The notes: generated from the letters alone by a model not told the origin. 40,587 nt of DNA from Acidimicrobiia bacterium (GCA_026002975.1 BPGJ01000017.1:1-40587), one strand, 5' to 3'. Positions 1 to 8,831 are shown, counted from the first letter of the stretch. Numbers and translations are program-made.

Positions 1-1420
1 CGGGACGGCGGTGGCCAACCTGCTGCCGGCTGTGGTAGAGGCGGATGCCTCGTACACCCCGATGGTGGTGGTCACCGCCGACCGGCCCCCGGAGCTCCGC
101 GAGGTGGGCGCCAACCAGACCATCGATCAGGTCGGCATATTCGGTCGCAAGGTGCGCTGGTTCTTCGACCTCCCCCCAGCCGAGGACCGCCTGTCCGAAA
201 ACCGGCTGTGGCGGAGCGTGGTCTGCAGGCTGGTGGCCGAATCGCTCGGCCGGCCCGGGCCTCCCGGCCCCGTCCACCTCAACGTGGCTTTCCGGGAACC
301 GCTCATGCCGGTCACCGACGACGGACGGACCAGGTCCGAGCCCTACCGATCCGATCTGTCGCCCCGGTCCGACGGCGGACCCTGGACACATCACGACGGG
401 GAGCCTCCGGCCGCCACACCTGGTCGGGTGCCGGGTCGGCGCCCCCTGGTGGTGGCGGGGGATCGGCCGCTCGACGCCGAGGTGGCCGAAGTGGTCCCCG
501 TGGTGGCCGAAGGCCATTCGGGTAGCCGACTACCGACCACGATCACCACTGCCCATCACCTCCTCGCCCGGGAGCAGCCCGAACTGGCTCCCGACGTGGT
601 GGTGACGCTGGGGCGGGCAGGTCTGTCCCCCCGGGTCGCGACGTTGATCGGGCGAGCGCCCCGCCACGTCGCGGTATCCCCCTGGGGATGGCCCGACCCG
701 GGCAGATCGGCCGACGCGGTCCTCGACGCGATAGGCCCCGGCTCCTTCGAGCCCGAACCGGGTTGGCGGGAGCGGTGGATCCAGGCAGAGGCGATAGCCC
801 GGTCGGCTCTCGATGCGTACCTGGACGGCCTCGAGCAGCCGACCGCAACCCAGGGCGGTGAGGGGATGCCGCCCGGGCCGCCATCCGAACCCGGGCCACC
901 CTGGTGGTGGGTTCCTCCCTGCCGGTGCGGCTGCTCGACTGGTTCGGCCCGCCCGGCGCGGTCCGGGTGGTGGCCAACCGGGGCGCCTCCGGCATCGACG
1001 GAACCTGCTCGCTGGCCCTGGGGGTGGCCGCGGCCGGCGTCCCCACGGTCGCCGTGGTCGGCGACCTGGCCCTGCTACACGACATGTCGGCTTTCCTGGT
1101 GGAGCCCCGCCCTCCGGCGGTTCTGGTCGTGTTGGACAACCAGGGCGGGGGCATCTTCCGGCTGCTTCCCCAGGCCGGCTTCCCCGACTACCTGGAACCC
1201 CTGTTCACCACCCCTCGGAGCCCTGGACCTGGCGAACCTGGCCGTCCTCCACCGTCTGAACTACCTGCGGCTCGAACGGGCCGCCGACCCTCGGGGAGGC
1301 GATCGAGCGGGGCGTGTCGGAGGCACAGTCGACCCTAGATCCACGTCGGGGTCGATCCGGATGGCACGGCCCGTATCTGCGCGGAAGCCACCGACCAGGT
1401 ACAGGCCCGCTCTGGCCGAC
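1..1420 (+). pseudogene. menD: menD, SEPHCHC synthase (menaquinone biosynthesis), 5'-truncated and multiply frameshifted
   Basis: MenD is the thiamine-diphosphate enzyme that joins isochorismate and 2-oxoglutarate to give SEPHCHC in menaquinone synthesis. The window opens inside the gene: frame 2 reads GTAVANLLPAVVEA and then the Pyr-domain stretch ADRPPELREVGANQTIDQ. The C-terminal PP-domain is clear in another frame ([32 protein letters not shown]). I follow the protein through frames 2, 0, 1, 2, 0 and 1, with breaks near 850, 863, 1211, 1288 and 1337. Each break is cured by removing one base, usually in a C or G run. The final stretch LIHVGVDPDGTARI resembles a normal MenD end, but the stop is unresolved (about 1410-1460). 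It converges with isochorismate synthase, the enzyme supplying its substrate. Identity is secure. Whether the gene is broken in the organism is doubtful, because sequence error fits better. Confidence 0.85.
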
Positions 1421-1424
1421 TGGT

Positions 1425-2572
1425 TCAAGCGAGGGGCGGACAGCATCGCCTCCAGCTTGAGGAACGGGTCTCCTCCAACTGTCGGCCTCGGGTAGGGAAC
1501 CCGCCACCAGGCCGGCGCCGGCGAACAGCCGGGCGCGGGCGCCGGACAGCTCGGCGCAAACGCAGCGCCACCGCGAACTCGCCGTCGCCCCTGTCGTCCA
1601 TCCAGCCCACCGGTCCCGCATATCCTCCCTCGGTCCATGCCCTCCAGCTCCCGGATCACGTCGAGGGCCCGTTCCCGAGGAACCCCGCCCACCGCCGCCG
1701 TCGGATGGAGCGAGCCGGCCCACCTCCACCACCGAGGCGGAGGACCCCAACCTGCCCCGAAACCGGGTGGCGATGTGCTGGACGTTGGCCAGCTTGAGGA
1801 GCTTCGGCGGTTCACGCTCCAGCACCCCACACAGCCTTTCCAGCACCTCTTCCACCGAGTCGGCGGCCAAGCGGTGCTCCCGGCTCTCCTTGTCCGACGA
1901 GAGGAGCGTTCGGCCCAGCCGGTCGTCGTCTTCGGGATCCGGTGCCCCTGGGCGCGGAACCGGCCAAAGGAACCGACTCGACCTCGGTCCCCTCCAGTCG
2001 CACCAGCAGCTCCGGGGAGGCTCCCGCGAGGCCGTCCATCAGGAACACGAAGCATTCGGGGAACCGATCCCGGAGACGTCCCAGAACCCGATGGGGATCG
2101 AACCGGCGTTTGGACCAAACCCCGTAGTCCCGGGCCAGCACCACCTTGGCCAGCCCACCCCCTTGGATCATCTCCAACGCCTTCGACACCGCCTCCATCC
2201 ACCACCAGGTCGGGCACCGACGAACCCGCATAACGGGGTCGATCCGTGGGAGGTTGCCCCTGCCGTGGCGGGGGGGATGCACGTCGGGTCGCCTCGTATC
2301 TCCCCACCGGTCACCCCGACGGGCCGCCAGCGTCTCGGGTGAGAGCAGCACCGACCCGACCGACCGGTCGTCGAAGGTGAAGGGAAGTGAAGGCGACCGG
2401 TAACCGGGCAGGCCGGGAGCGTGGCGCCTCCAGGTTTCCCAAGCTCGGGCGAAACGCTCGGGGCCTGTTCCCAGGTCGACCCTGAGGGCCCTCCACCCCC
2501 AGCCGAACAGCTTCCACCTCCGGGGAGATCCACACCAGATCGGGTCGTCGAGCGAGCGGGGTCTTCGATCAT
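1425..2572 (-). pseudogene. menF: Isochorismate synthase (MenF/EntC family), multiply frameshifted
   Basis: This enzyme converts chorismate to isochorismate, the step before MenD. Recognisable blocks lie in different frames. An N-terminal piece reads VWISPEVEAVRLG, followed by FTFDDRSVGSVLLSPETLAA. The chorismate-binding core has GGGLAKVVLARDYGV, FVFLMDGLAGASPELLVRLE and SVPLAG, then KLLKLANVQHIATRFRG, LHPTAAVGG and, near the end, FLKLEAMLSA. At least eight single-base insertions (about 2545, 2505, 1941, 1715, 1625, 1560, 1497 and 1437) separate them. Removing one C near 1437 gives the natural ending LSALA and a TGA at 1425-1427. The ATG at 2570-2572 overlaps the stop of the upstream regulator (ATGA), so murI, the regulator and this gene probably form one transcript. 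The stretch around 2220-2290 is poorly recognisable and may hide further indels. Confidence 0.85.
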
Positions 2573-3056
2573 CCGTCGGGGTCGATTCGCCTCAAGGCCG
2601 CGGCCGACACCAACCGGCGGAAGTGGTATCCGACCAACCTGCGCGGCGGCGGGGAGCATCGTCTCGAAGGCCTCCACCAGGCGGTTCGAAGCCTCCTCGG
2701 CGCTGGCGGAGCTGCCCTCCACCGAGTCCCGGATGTAGCGGGAGAACAGGTCCACCGCGGCCTCGGCCACGGGTCGGAGCGCTGCGTCGACCGACCGGGC
2801 CAGGGCGAGCAGTTCGGCCAGCGGGAGGCCCTGTTTCGAGCAGGCGGGTCCCCTCGGCGAGGACCGCAGTGTCCGACGCGTCGAACAAGGGTTCGGGTTC
2901 GGTGCTCCGGGGAATCAGGAGGCCCTCCCGGATCAAGGCCTCGAGCACCGCTCGAGGCAGGCCCGACGATTCCTCCAGTCCGTCGAGGTCGAGGAGCGGG
3001 CCGCCGGTCAGGGAGGCTGCCAGCGCCTCGTCCCAGGGGTCGAGTCTGTCACCCAT
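2569..3056 (-). pseudogene. MerR-like winged-helix regulator, two frameshifts
   Basis: After removing one extra base near 2840 and one near 2636, this reads as a protein of about 160 residues. The N-terminal part (LDLDGLEESSGLPRAVLEAL, then LFDASDTAVLAEG) resembles the MerR-type DNA-binding domain seen at the start of actinobacterial MerR and adenylate-cyclase-like regulators. The middle (LPLAELLALARSVDAALRPV) matches the usual dimerisation helix, and the end reads LVGYHFRRLVSAAALRRIDP before TGA. The ATG at 3054-3056 lies eight bases inside the end of murI, and its stop overlaps the isochorismate synthase start, so the three genes are translationally packed. Its target is unknown. The family call rests on the helix-turn-helix pattern and is moderate. 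Both shifts are single extra bases, as in the neighbours. Confidence 0.5.
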
Positions 3057-3832
3057 CGGACGGCAAGGTTACGGGTTCGGCATCGACCCTGAGACCGGTG
3101 AGTCGCTCGATCACCCTCGACGTGTCGGACGGGTCACCGGTGGTGGTCACGTCGAGTCGGCCCGCCCCATCGTCGCAGCCGGACGTGCGAGCCACCTCGG
3201 CGGCCCTCCTGGCGACGGCGGGCGCCGGGTCGATCACCGAGACACCCTCCGCCACCCCGGCGACGATGTCGCGAAGAAACGAATAGTGAGTGCAAGCGAG
3301 GACCAGCGTGTCGGCTCCCGCGTCGAGCAGGGGGACCACGTCGCCCCTGACGGTCTCCTCGACCTCGGGTCCGTCCACGCGGCCGGACTCCACCATCGGT
3401 ACCCAGCCCTCGCAGACCCGGGGGATGACCGTCACGTCGGGCGCGAACCTGCGCACCACCGATGCGAACAGTTCCCCCTGGCTGGTCACCCGCGGTGGTC
3501 AACACCCCTATGACCCCGGTCCTGGTGGCCGCCACCGCGGGTTTCACCGCCGGTTCCATCCCCACGAAAGGGACCTCCGGGTGGAGGGCACGGAGATGGT
3601 GGAGGGCCGCGGTGGAGGCCGCGTTGCAGGCCACCACGATCATCCGAGCTCCTCGGGCGAGGAGGAGGTCCACCACCTGCTCGGCGTAACGGCGGACCAC
3701 CGGCTGCGGCTGCGGCCCGTAGGGAGCCCTACCCCGGTCGGCCAGGTACACCAGGTCGGCCCGGGGGAGGAGCCGCCGGATCTCGGCGAGCACCGACCAC
3801 CCGCCGACCCCGGAGTCGAACACGCCGATCAC
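3049..3832 (-). pseudogene. murI: Glutamate racemase, one frameshift
   Basis: MurI interconverts L- and D-glutamate to supply D-Glu for peptidoglycan. The N-terminal half starts MIGVFDSGVGGWSVL, has APYGPQ, and carries the first catalytic cysteine in VVACNAAS (Cys69). After a single extra G in the GGG run near 3490 the frame changes, and the C-terminal half continues TSQGELFASVVRRF and LACTHYSFL with the second catalytic cysteine. With the base removed the protein is about 260 residues, normal for MurI. I use ATG 3832; a GTG three bases upstream is in frame and lies 7 nt from a TAACTT box, so a leaderless GTG start is possible. It diverges from the short-chain dehydrogenase at 3876 and leads the MerR-like and isochorismate synthase string. 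Confidence 0.88.
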
Positions 3833-3863
3833 CGCCGGAAAGTTAGGCGGACGTCCGGGCGGT

Positions 3864-3869
3864 TAAGGT
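3864..3869 (+). promoter_or_regulatory. Putative -10 box (TAAGGT) of a leaderless transcript
   Basis: TAAGGT fits the actinobacterial TANNNT -10 pattern and ends 6 nt before the ATG of the dehydrogenase at 3876. No Shine-Dalgarno sequence is visible, so the mRNA probably starts at the initiation codon. Confidence 0.45.
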
Positions 3870-3875
3870 CATCTC

Positions 3876-4631
3876 ATGCGACTGGCAGGCTCATCCGCGT
3901 TGGTTACGGGCGGAGCTTCGGGTCTCGGTGCGGCCACGGTCCGCAAGCTGGGAACGGAAGGCGTCCGAGTGGTGGTGGTGGACGTGGCAGACGGCTCCGA
4001 GGTGGCCCGGGAGGTGGGAGGGGTGTACGTCAGAGCCGACGTCACCGACCCGGATCAGGTGGCCGAGGCGGTGGCGGTCGCCGAGCAGCTCGGTCCGGTG
4101 AGGGCCTTGGTCAACTGCGCGGGAATCGGACCCCCGGCCCGTACCCTGGCCCGGGACGGCACACCCCACGACCTGGGCCACTTCGAATCGGTGATCCGAG
4201 TCAACCTTGTGGGCACGTTCAACTGCATAAGACTCGTCGCCCCAGCCATGTCACGTAGCGAACCGCTCGAGGACGGAGAGAGAGGGGCCATCGTCAACAC
4301 CGCCTCGGTAGCGGCCTTCGAAGGCCAGATAGGACAAGCTGCGTACTCTGCCTCCAAGGGAGGGGTGGTGGCGATGACGCTGCCTGTCGCCAGGGACCTG
4401 GCCGCGATCGGCGTCCGGGTCAACACCATCGCCCCGGGGATCATGGACACCCCCATGCTGGCCGGGCTCCCCGAAGAGGCCCGGGCGTCCTTGGGTCAGC
4501 AGGTGCTGTTTCCCCGCAGGCTGGGCCGGCCCGACGAGTACGCCGAACTGGCCTGGTTCCTCCTGACCCACTCGTACATGAACGGCGAGACGGTGCGGAT
4601 GGACGGGGGCATCCGCATGCAGCCCCGGTAG
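3876..4631 (+). CDS. Short-chain dehydrogenase, type-2 3-hydroxyacyl-CoA dehydrogenase (HSD10)-like
   Basis: A 251-residue classical SDR. The glycine-rich NAD site is TGGASGLG (residues 12-19), followed by an acidic residue in VVVVDVAD that favours NAD over NADP. NCAGIG is the NNAG-type motif, and the catalytic Ser and YxxxK lie in NTASVAAFEGQIGQAAYSAS. The end MDGGIRMQPR matches the HSD10/3-hydroxyacyl-CoA dehydrogenase type 2 branch rather than generic FabG. That branch oxidises (S)-3-hydroxyacyl-CoA, often of branched or short chains. The gene stands alone between the divergent murI and the convergent acyl-CoA synthetase, and its start is set by the TAAGGT box 6 nt upstream. Substrate is inferred from family only; steroid or alcohol substrates are also possible. 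Confidence 0.88.
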   Translation: MRLAGSSALVTGGASGLGAATVRKLGTEGVRVVVVDVADGSEVAREVGGVYVRADVTDPDQVAEAVAVAEQLGPVRALVNCAGIGPPARTLARDGTPHDLGHFESVIRVNLVGTFNCIRLVAPAMSRSEPLEDGERGAIVNTASVAAFEGQIGQAAYSASKGGVVAMTLPVARDLAAIGVRVNTIAPGIMDTPMLAGLPEEARASLGQQVLFPRRLGRPDEYAELAWFLLTHSYMNGETVRMDGGIRMQPR

Positions 4632-4657
4632 AGCCGGCCGTCGGGGCGTCCCCCCGG

Positions 4658-6565
4658 TCACGGCTCGAGGAACTCGAGAGAGTCGGGGTTCTCCAAGGCC
4701 GACAGGTCGCCAGGCGGCAGGCCCAGAGCGAGGTTGCGGATCACCCGACGCATGATCTTCGCCGACCGGGTGCGAGGCAGGTCCGGGACCAGGTGGACCG
4801 CCGCGGGGGCGAAGGGTCTGCCCAACACCCGGACGATCTCCTCCGAGATCCGGTCCGCCAGTCCGCTCTCCGGGTCGCCGGACGGGACGGCGTACACGAC
4901 GATCCGTTCCCCCTTGGTCGGGTCGGGAAGACCCACCGCGGCCGCCATCAGCACCCCGGGGACCGCCACGACCGCCGATTCGATCTCGGCCGGGCCGATC
5001 CGTTTCCCACCCACGTTCAGGGTGTCGTCGGACCTGCCGTGGAGGTACCAGAAGCCGTCGGAGTCCACCGACGCCCAGTCTCCGTGGACCCATACCTCGG
5101 GCCAGCGAGACCAATAGGTCTCCAGGTAGCGGTCGGGTTCCCGCCAGAATCCACGGGTCATCCCCGGCCAGGGGGCGGTGACCACCAGCTCGCCGACCTC
5201 ACCCCGAACCGGCCTGCCTTCGGAGTCGAAGACGTCGGCCGCCATGCCGGGTGACGGCCCACCCACCGAGGTGGGTTTGATTCCTTGGAGCAGGTTCACC
5301 GAGACGATGCATGCCCCCACCTCGGTGCCGCCGGACATGTTCACGATCGGGATGCGCTCGCCGCCGACGTCTCGGAACAGCCACCACCAGGGTTCGTCGT
5401 TGAGTGGCTCCCCGGTTGAGCCGAAGGCCCTCAACGACGAGACGTCGATCGATGATGGTTGGGCTCCATGGGCCCGAAGCGCCCGGATCAGAGTGGGAGA
5501 CAGGCCCAGGAAGGTGATCCGGTGACGCTCCACCAGCTCCCAGATCCGGTTGGGTGTGGGATGGTCGAAGGCGCCGTCGTAGCACACCACCCCGGCCCCG
5601 TTGGCGAGGGCCGCCACCACCGACCACGGTCCCATGATCCATCCCATGTCGGTGGCCCACATGAGGAGGTCGCCGGGTCCGACGTCTGCCTGGAACGCCC
5701 CCTCGGCCGCCACCTTCACGGTGAACCCGCCGTGGACGTGCACCGCCCCTTTTGGGCGCCCCGTCGTACCCGACGTGTAGGCGATGATCACAGGGGCCTC
5801 CGAGTCGGTGGGCGCAGCCGCCACCGGGTCGGCAGACAGCAGCTCTTCCCACCGCATGTCGCGCTCGGGGCTCCAGGCCTGTTCGGCCGAGCCGAGACGT
5901 TCGACCACCACCAGCTTCACATCCGGTGCCGAGCTCAGCGCCTCGTCGGCGGTGTCCTTGGTCCTGACCGGTTTCCCACGTCGGGTGAAGCCGTCTGCGC
6001 ACACCATCACCTTGGGTCGGGGATCCCGGATACGGGCGGCCACCGCCTCGGGGCCGAACCCGGAGAACACGGGAACCAAGATGGCTCCTATCCGGGCGGC
6101 GGCCAGGAACGTGACTACCGCCTCCAGGCACATGGGGAGGAAACAGGCCACCGCGTCGCCCCGCCCGACTCCCAGGCGCCGCATGCCGCCGGCGGCCCTG
6201 GCCACCAGACTCTCCAACTCCTCGAAGGTGGCGGTGGCGACCCGCCCGTCCTCCGATTCGGCGACCACCGCCAGCCCGTCGGGACGTTCCGCCGCCCACC
6301 GGTCGACGCAGACCTCGGACAGGTTGACCACCCCGTCGGTGAACCACCGAGTCCAGGGGGCTCCTCGGGACAGGTCGCGGACCTCCCGATAGGGGCTCCG
6401 GAACGGAATCGCCAGATACCGCACCACCTGGTCCCAGAACTCGTCGGGTCGGGCAACCGACCTGGCCAGGAACTCAGAGAACTCCGTAACACCCCACCGG
6501 GACATGAAGCCCCAGGTCCGGGACGCGGCGACCCGATCGGCGTCCGGCCGCCAGACCACCGTCAC
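4658..6565 (-). CDS. AMP-forming acyl-CoA synthetase (acetyl/propionyl/acetoacetyl-CoA synthetase-like)
   Basis: This protein of about 635 residues activates a carboxylic acid to its CoA thioester through an acyl-adenylate. The A3 P-loop YTSGTTGRPKG starts at residue 263. GSTGEPLND and NMSGGTEVG form the adenine-binding region, VHGDWASVDSDGFWYLHGRS and NVGGKRIGPAEIE form the hinge and A8 region, and the catalytic lysine is K603 in RTRSAKIMRR. The N-terminal WDQVVRYLAIPF segment resembles the ACAS_N extension of acetyl-CoA-synthetase relatives. I chose GTG at 6565 because it overlaps the ferredoxin stop (GTGA), implying translational coupling; an ATG upstream at 6595 would sit inside the ferredoxin. 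The acid is unknown; short-chain or acetoacetate-like substrates are most likely. Pairing with a ferredoxin is unusual for this family. Confidence 0.87.
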   Translation of the reverse strand: MTVVWRPDADRVAASRTWGFMSRWGVTEFSEFLARSVARPDEFWDQVVRYLAIPFRSPYREVRDLSRGAPWTRWFTDGVVNLSEVCVDRWAAERPDGLAVVAESEDGRVATATFEELESLVARAAGGMRRLGVGRGDAVACFLPMCLEAVVTFLAAARIGAILVPVFSGFGPEAVAARIRDPRPKVMVCADGFTRRGKPVRTKDTADEALSSAPDVKLVVVERLGSAEQAWSPERDMRWEELLSADPVAAAPTDSEAPVIIAYTSGTTGRPKGAVHVHGGFTVKVAAEGAFQADVGPGDLLMWATDMGWIMGPWSVVAALANGAGVVCYDGAFDHPTPNRIWELVERHRITFLGLSPTLIRALRAHGAQPSSIDVSSLRAFGSTGEPLNDEPWWWLFRDVGGERIPIVNMSGGTEVGACIVSVNLLQGIKPTSVGGPSPGMAADVFDSEGRPVRGEVGELVVTAPWPGMTRGFWREPDRYLETYWSRWPEVWVHGDWASVDSDGFWYLHGRSDDTLNVGGKRIGPAEIESAVVAVPGVLMAAAVGLPDPTKGERIVVYAVPSGDPESGLADRISEEIVRVLGRPFAPAAVHLVPDLPRTRSAKIMRRVIRNLALGLPPGDLSALENPDSLEFLEP

Positions 6566-6747
6566 TCGTACACCCGGATGGCCCCGGTGGGGCACGCCTC
6601 GGCTGCCTCCCGGACACGGTCGGCGAGTTCCGGCGGCGGTTCGGGCACCTTGACCCTGGCGACGTCCTCCACCTCGAAGACTTCGGGGCAGATCAACTCA
6701 CACTGCGCCGAGGCTGCACACCTCAGCTCATCGACCTCCACCCTCAT
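6562..6747 (-). CDS. Small [3Fe-4S]-type ferredoxin
   Basis: A 61-residue cytoplasmic electron carrier. It begins MRVEVDELRCAASAQC and ends ACPTGAIRVYE. The cluster ligands are C10, C16 and the C-terminal Cys in ACPTGAI; S13 replaces the central cysteine of a CxxCxxC motif, which favours a 3Fe-4S cluster. An extra cysteine is present at C20. Ferredoxins of this size usually serve cytochrome P450s in actinobacteria, but no P450 is in the window. The stop overlaps the GTG start of the acyl-CoA synthetase, so the two are co-translated. The start is supported by TACCCT 7 nt upstream and the absence of a Shine-Dalgarno sequence. Confidence 0.9.
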   Translation of the reverse strand: MRVEVDELRCAASAQCELICPEVFEVEDVARVKVPEPPPELADRVREAAEACPTGAIRVYE

Positions 6748-6754
6748 GCCGACA

Positions 6755-6760
6755 AGGGTA
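6755..6760 (-). promoter_or_regulatory. Putative -10 box (TACCCT), leaderless ferredoxin transcript
   Basis: TACCCT on the minus strand is separated from the ferredoxin ATG by 7 nt. This spacing places the transcription start at or next to the initiation codon. Confidence 0.45.
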
Positions 6761-6781
6761 AACCCGACGGCGGCCGCCGGT

Positions 6782-6787
6782 TAGCCT
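6782..6787 (+). promoter_or_regulatory. Putative -10 box (TAGCCT) before the AI-2E family gene
   Basis: TAGCCT ends 9 nt before GTG 6797 and faces away from the ferredoxin promoter, making a compact divergent control region of about 50 bases. Confidence 0.4.
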
Positions 6788-6796
6788 GAGACGGGA

Positions 6797-7963
6797 GTGG
6801 ACGAAGACCGGGCACCCCGCTGGCTCCCCAAAGCAGCCCTCTCGGTAGCCGCCGTCCTGCTCGGGGTGGTAGCGGTGCTGTGGATCGCCGCCCGGCTCCG
6901 CACCCTGCTGTTCATCCTCTTCGTCTCCCTGTTCGTGGCCGTGGCGTTGGAACCCGCCGTCCAGTACCTGGGACGCAGAGGATGGAAACGCCGGCCCGCC
7001 ACCGGAGTGGTGTTCGGCCTGACGCTCGTCCTCGTGGCGGGTTTCGTCGCTGCACTGGTTCCCGTGTTCATCACCCAGGCCTCCGGCCTGGCCCGAAGTT
7101 TTCCCTCCTACGTCGAGTCGGTCCAAGGGTGGCTCGCCGAACGGGACATCGACATCGAGCTCATCGATCCACAGGTGGCGGTCGAGTTCAGGGACTTGGG
7201 TGGCCTCATCCAGGCCTACGGATCCCGGGTCGCGGGAGGGGTGTTCGCCATCGGCAACACGGTGTTCTCCGCCTTGTTCCAGATCGTCACCATCGGGCTC
7301 TTCAGCTACTACATGGTCGCCGAGGGGCCCCAACTCAGGCGAACGGTCCTCAGCTTCATGCCGCCCGACAGACAGCGCGAAGCGCTCCGTGTCTGGGAGA
7401 TCGCGGTAGACCGCACCGGAGGCTACGTCTACTCCCGGGCCGTGCTCGCGGTGGTCGCCGCCGGGTTCACCTCCCTGGTCCTGTCGGCCCTGGGCCTGCC
7501 CTATCCGGTGGCCCTGGGCCTGTGGGTGGGTGTGCTGTCCCAGTTCGTTCCCGTGGTCGGCACCTACATCGCCGGGGTCCTGCCCCTGCTGGTCGCACTG
7601 GCCAACGATCCGCCCGATGCGGTGTGGGTGTTGTTGGCGTTGGTGGGCTACCAGCAGGTGGAGAACTTCGTGGTGGCGCCCAAGATCACCGCCCGGGCCA
7701 TGTCGATCCATCCGGCGGTGTCGGTGGCGGCGGTCATCGCAGGGGTGAGCCTGTTGGGTGGTATCGGAGCGGTGCTGGCCCTGCCGGTCGCGGCCACCGT
7801 CCAAGCCGTCATCTCGACCGCGGCTCACCGACACGAAGTGGTGGCCGAGATGGGTTCAGCCGAGGGCAGCCGAGATGAACGAACAGATCCGGTCGAGGGC
7901 CGTGTCGGCGACCGGCACGTCGAAGGCGTCGAAGGCGTGGGGGGCGCCGGGGTAGACGGCTAA
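6797..7963 (+). CDS. AI-2E family transporter (PerM/YdiK-like membrane protein)
   Basis: A 388-residue polytopic membrane protein with about seven or eight hydrophobic segments. An early pair (residues about 10-60) and a helix near 75-95 precede a soluble segment of roughly 100 residues (about 95-160). A cluster of hydrophobic helices follows, from IVTIGLFSYYMVAE onward. The family signature appears as FVPVVGTYIAGVLPLLVAL and YQQVENFVVAPKI. Members export varied small molecules or act as sodium-coupled carriers; the substrate cannot be read here. The start is GTG, with TAGCCT 9 nt upstream. The last 36 codons are polar and low in complexity (HVEGVEGVGGAGVDG) and run antisense through the end of the esterase gene, so the tail may have arisen by stop loss. 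Confidence 0.88.
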   Translation: MDEDRAPRWLPKAALSVAAVLLGVVAVLWIAARLRTLLFILFVSLFVAVALEPAVQYLGRRGWKRRPATGVVFGLTLVLVAGFVAALVPVFITQASGLARSFPSYVESVQGWLAERDIDIELIDPQVAVEFRDLGGLIQAYGSRVAGGVFAIGNTVFSALFQIVTIGLFSYYMVAEGPQLRRTVLSFMPPDRQREALRVWEIAVDRTGGYVYSRAVLAVVAAGFTSLVLSALGLPYPVALGLWVGVLSQFVPVVGTYIAGVLPLLVALANDPPDAVWVLLALVGYQQVENFVVAPKITARAMSIHPAVSVAAVIAGVSLLGGIGAVLALPVAATVQAVISTAAHRHEVVAEMGSAEGSRDERTDPVEGRVGDRHVEGVEGVGGAGVDG

Positions 7964-8797
7964 CCCGGCCCGGTTACCCGCCGCCACCCAGCGGCCGTAC
8001 ATGAAGAGGGTGTCGTCGAGGAGGGGATCGGCCGACCCGACCGTGAACAGAGCCGGAGGCAGACCGGTGAGGTCGGCGAGCAGCGGTGACACGTCGGGAT
8101 GGTCGGCCATCGACGGGTCGGGCAGGAAATGATCCCGGAACCAGTACAAGGAGGGGGTGTCGAGCACCAGGGTCCGATCTCCCCACAGTCGGGCGCTGGG
8201 GGTGAGTCGCAGGTCGAAGACCCCATAGACCAGGTTGGCGGCCAGAAAACCGGTGTAGGAGTGGCGGTCCCGCATCCTGAGGAGGGTCACCGCAGCCAGA
8301 TGGGCCCCGGCCGACTCACCGCCGATCAGGAGACGATCGGTGCCGAACTCGTCGGCGGCGTTGTGTACCAGCCACACCGCCGCGGTCTCACAGTCGTCCG
8401 GGCCCGCCGGGTACGGATCCTCGGGTGCGAGCCGATAGTCGACCGAGACCACTGCGACGTTGCAGCGTTCGGCGATGGTCTGGAGCCGGCGGTCCTGATG
8501 ATGGGGCCCACCCAGCACCCAGCCGCCTCCGTGCAGATGGAGGTAGACGGCCTCGGGTTCGGTGACCGGGAACACCCGAAGGTCGATCCTCGAATCCGGC
8601 CCCGAGATCGAAGCCCACGTGGCCCGATCGGAGAACCACAGCGGCCCGAACACCGATCTGCCCTCCTCCCGGGCCTGGCGGGCCACATCGGGACGGATCG
8701 AGGTCAGGTGAGGGTGGTCCCGGTGGTACGCCTCGATGCGCCGCACCAGCTCCACCGTGGAGGGATCCGCCTCCCCATGGAACCATCTGGGATCCAT
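7856..8797 (-). CDS. Alpha/beta hydrolase, hormone-sensitive-lipase-type esterase
   Basis: A 313-residue cytoplasmic carboxylesterase of the HSL (GDXG) family. The oxyanion-hole motif HGGGW is at residues 89-93. The nucleophile is S162 in GGESAGAH, with D257 in SADPLLDD and H287 in GAPHAF completing the triad. DYRLAPEDPYPAGPDD is the usual strand-turn after the oxyanion loop. I prefer ATG 8797 over an in-frame ATG at 8833. It gives a normal N-terminus, avoids overlap with the divergent racemase, and lies exactly 8 nt from a TAGTCT box. The end overlaps the AI-2E gene by 108 bp, tail to tail. The neighbouring lipid genes suggest hydrolysis of acyl or steroid esters, but that is inference. Confidence 0.88.
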   Translation of the reverse strand: MDPRWFHGEADPSTVELVRRIEAYHRDHPHLTSIRPDVARQAREEGRSVFGPLWFSDRATWASISGPDSRIDLRVFPVTEPEAVYLHLHGGGWVLGGPHHQDRRLQTIAERCNVAVVSVDYRLAPEDPYPAGPDDCETAAVWLVHNAADEFGTDRLLIGGESAGAHLAAVTLLRMRDRHSYTGFLAANLVYGVFDLRLTPSARLWGDRTLVLDTPSLYWFRDHFLPDPSMADHPDVSPLLADLTGLPPALFTVGSADPLLDDTLFMYGRWVAAGNRAGLAVYPGAPHAFDAFDVPVADTALDRICSFISAALG

Positions 8798-8805
8798 CGG
8801 GCGGC

Positions 8806-8823
8806 AGACTAGACGGATAGTCT
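8806..8823. promoter_or_regulatory. Symmetrical divergent leaderless promoter (AGACTA-N6-TAGTCT)
   Basis: The two arms AGACTA (8806-8811) and TAGTCT (8818-8823) are exact reverse complements separated by GACGGA. Each arm reads TAGTCT, a TANNNT -10 box, toward its own gene. Each is followed by exactly 8 nt and then ATG: 8797 on the minus strand and 8832 on the plus strand. The inverted repeat may therefore be two -10 elements, an operator, or both. Confidence 0.55.
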
Positions 8824-8831
8824 GCCCCTGC

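Noticed and set aside
1..3840. Programmed +1 frameshifting in the menaquinone and murI genes
   Set aside because: The shifts are too many, lie at varied homopolymers, and affect four unrelated genes. Insertion error explains them more simply.
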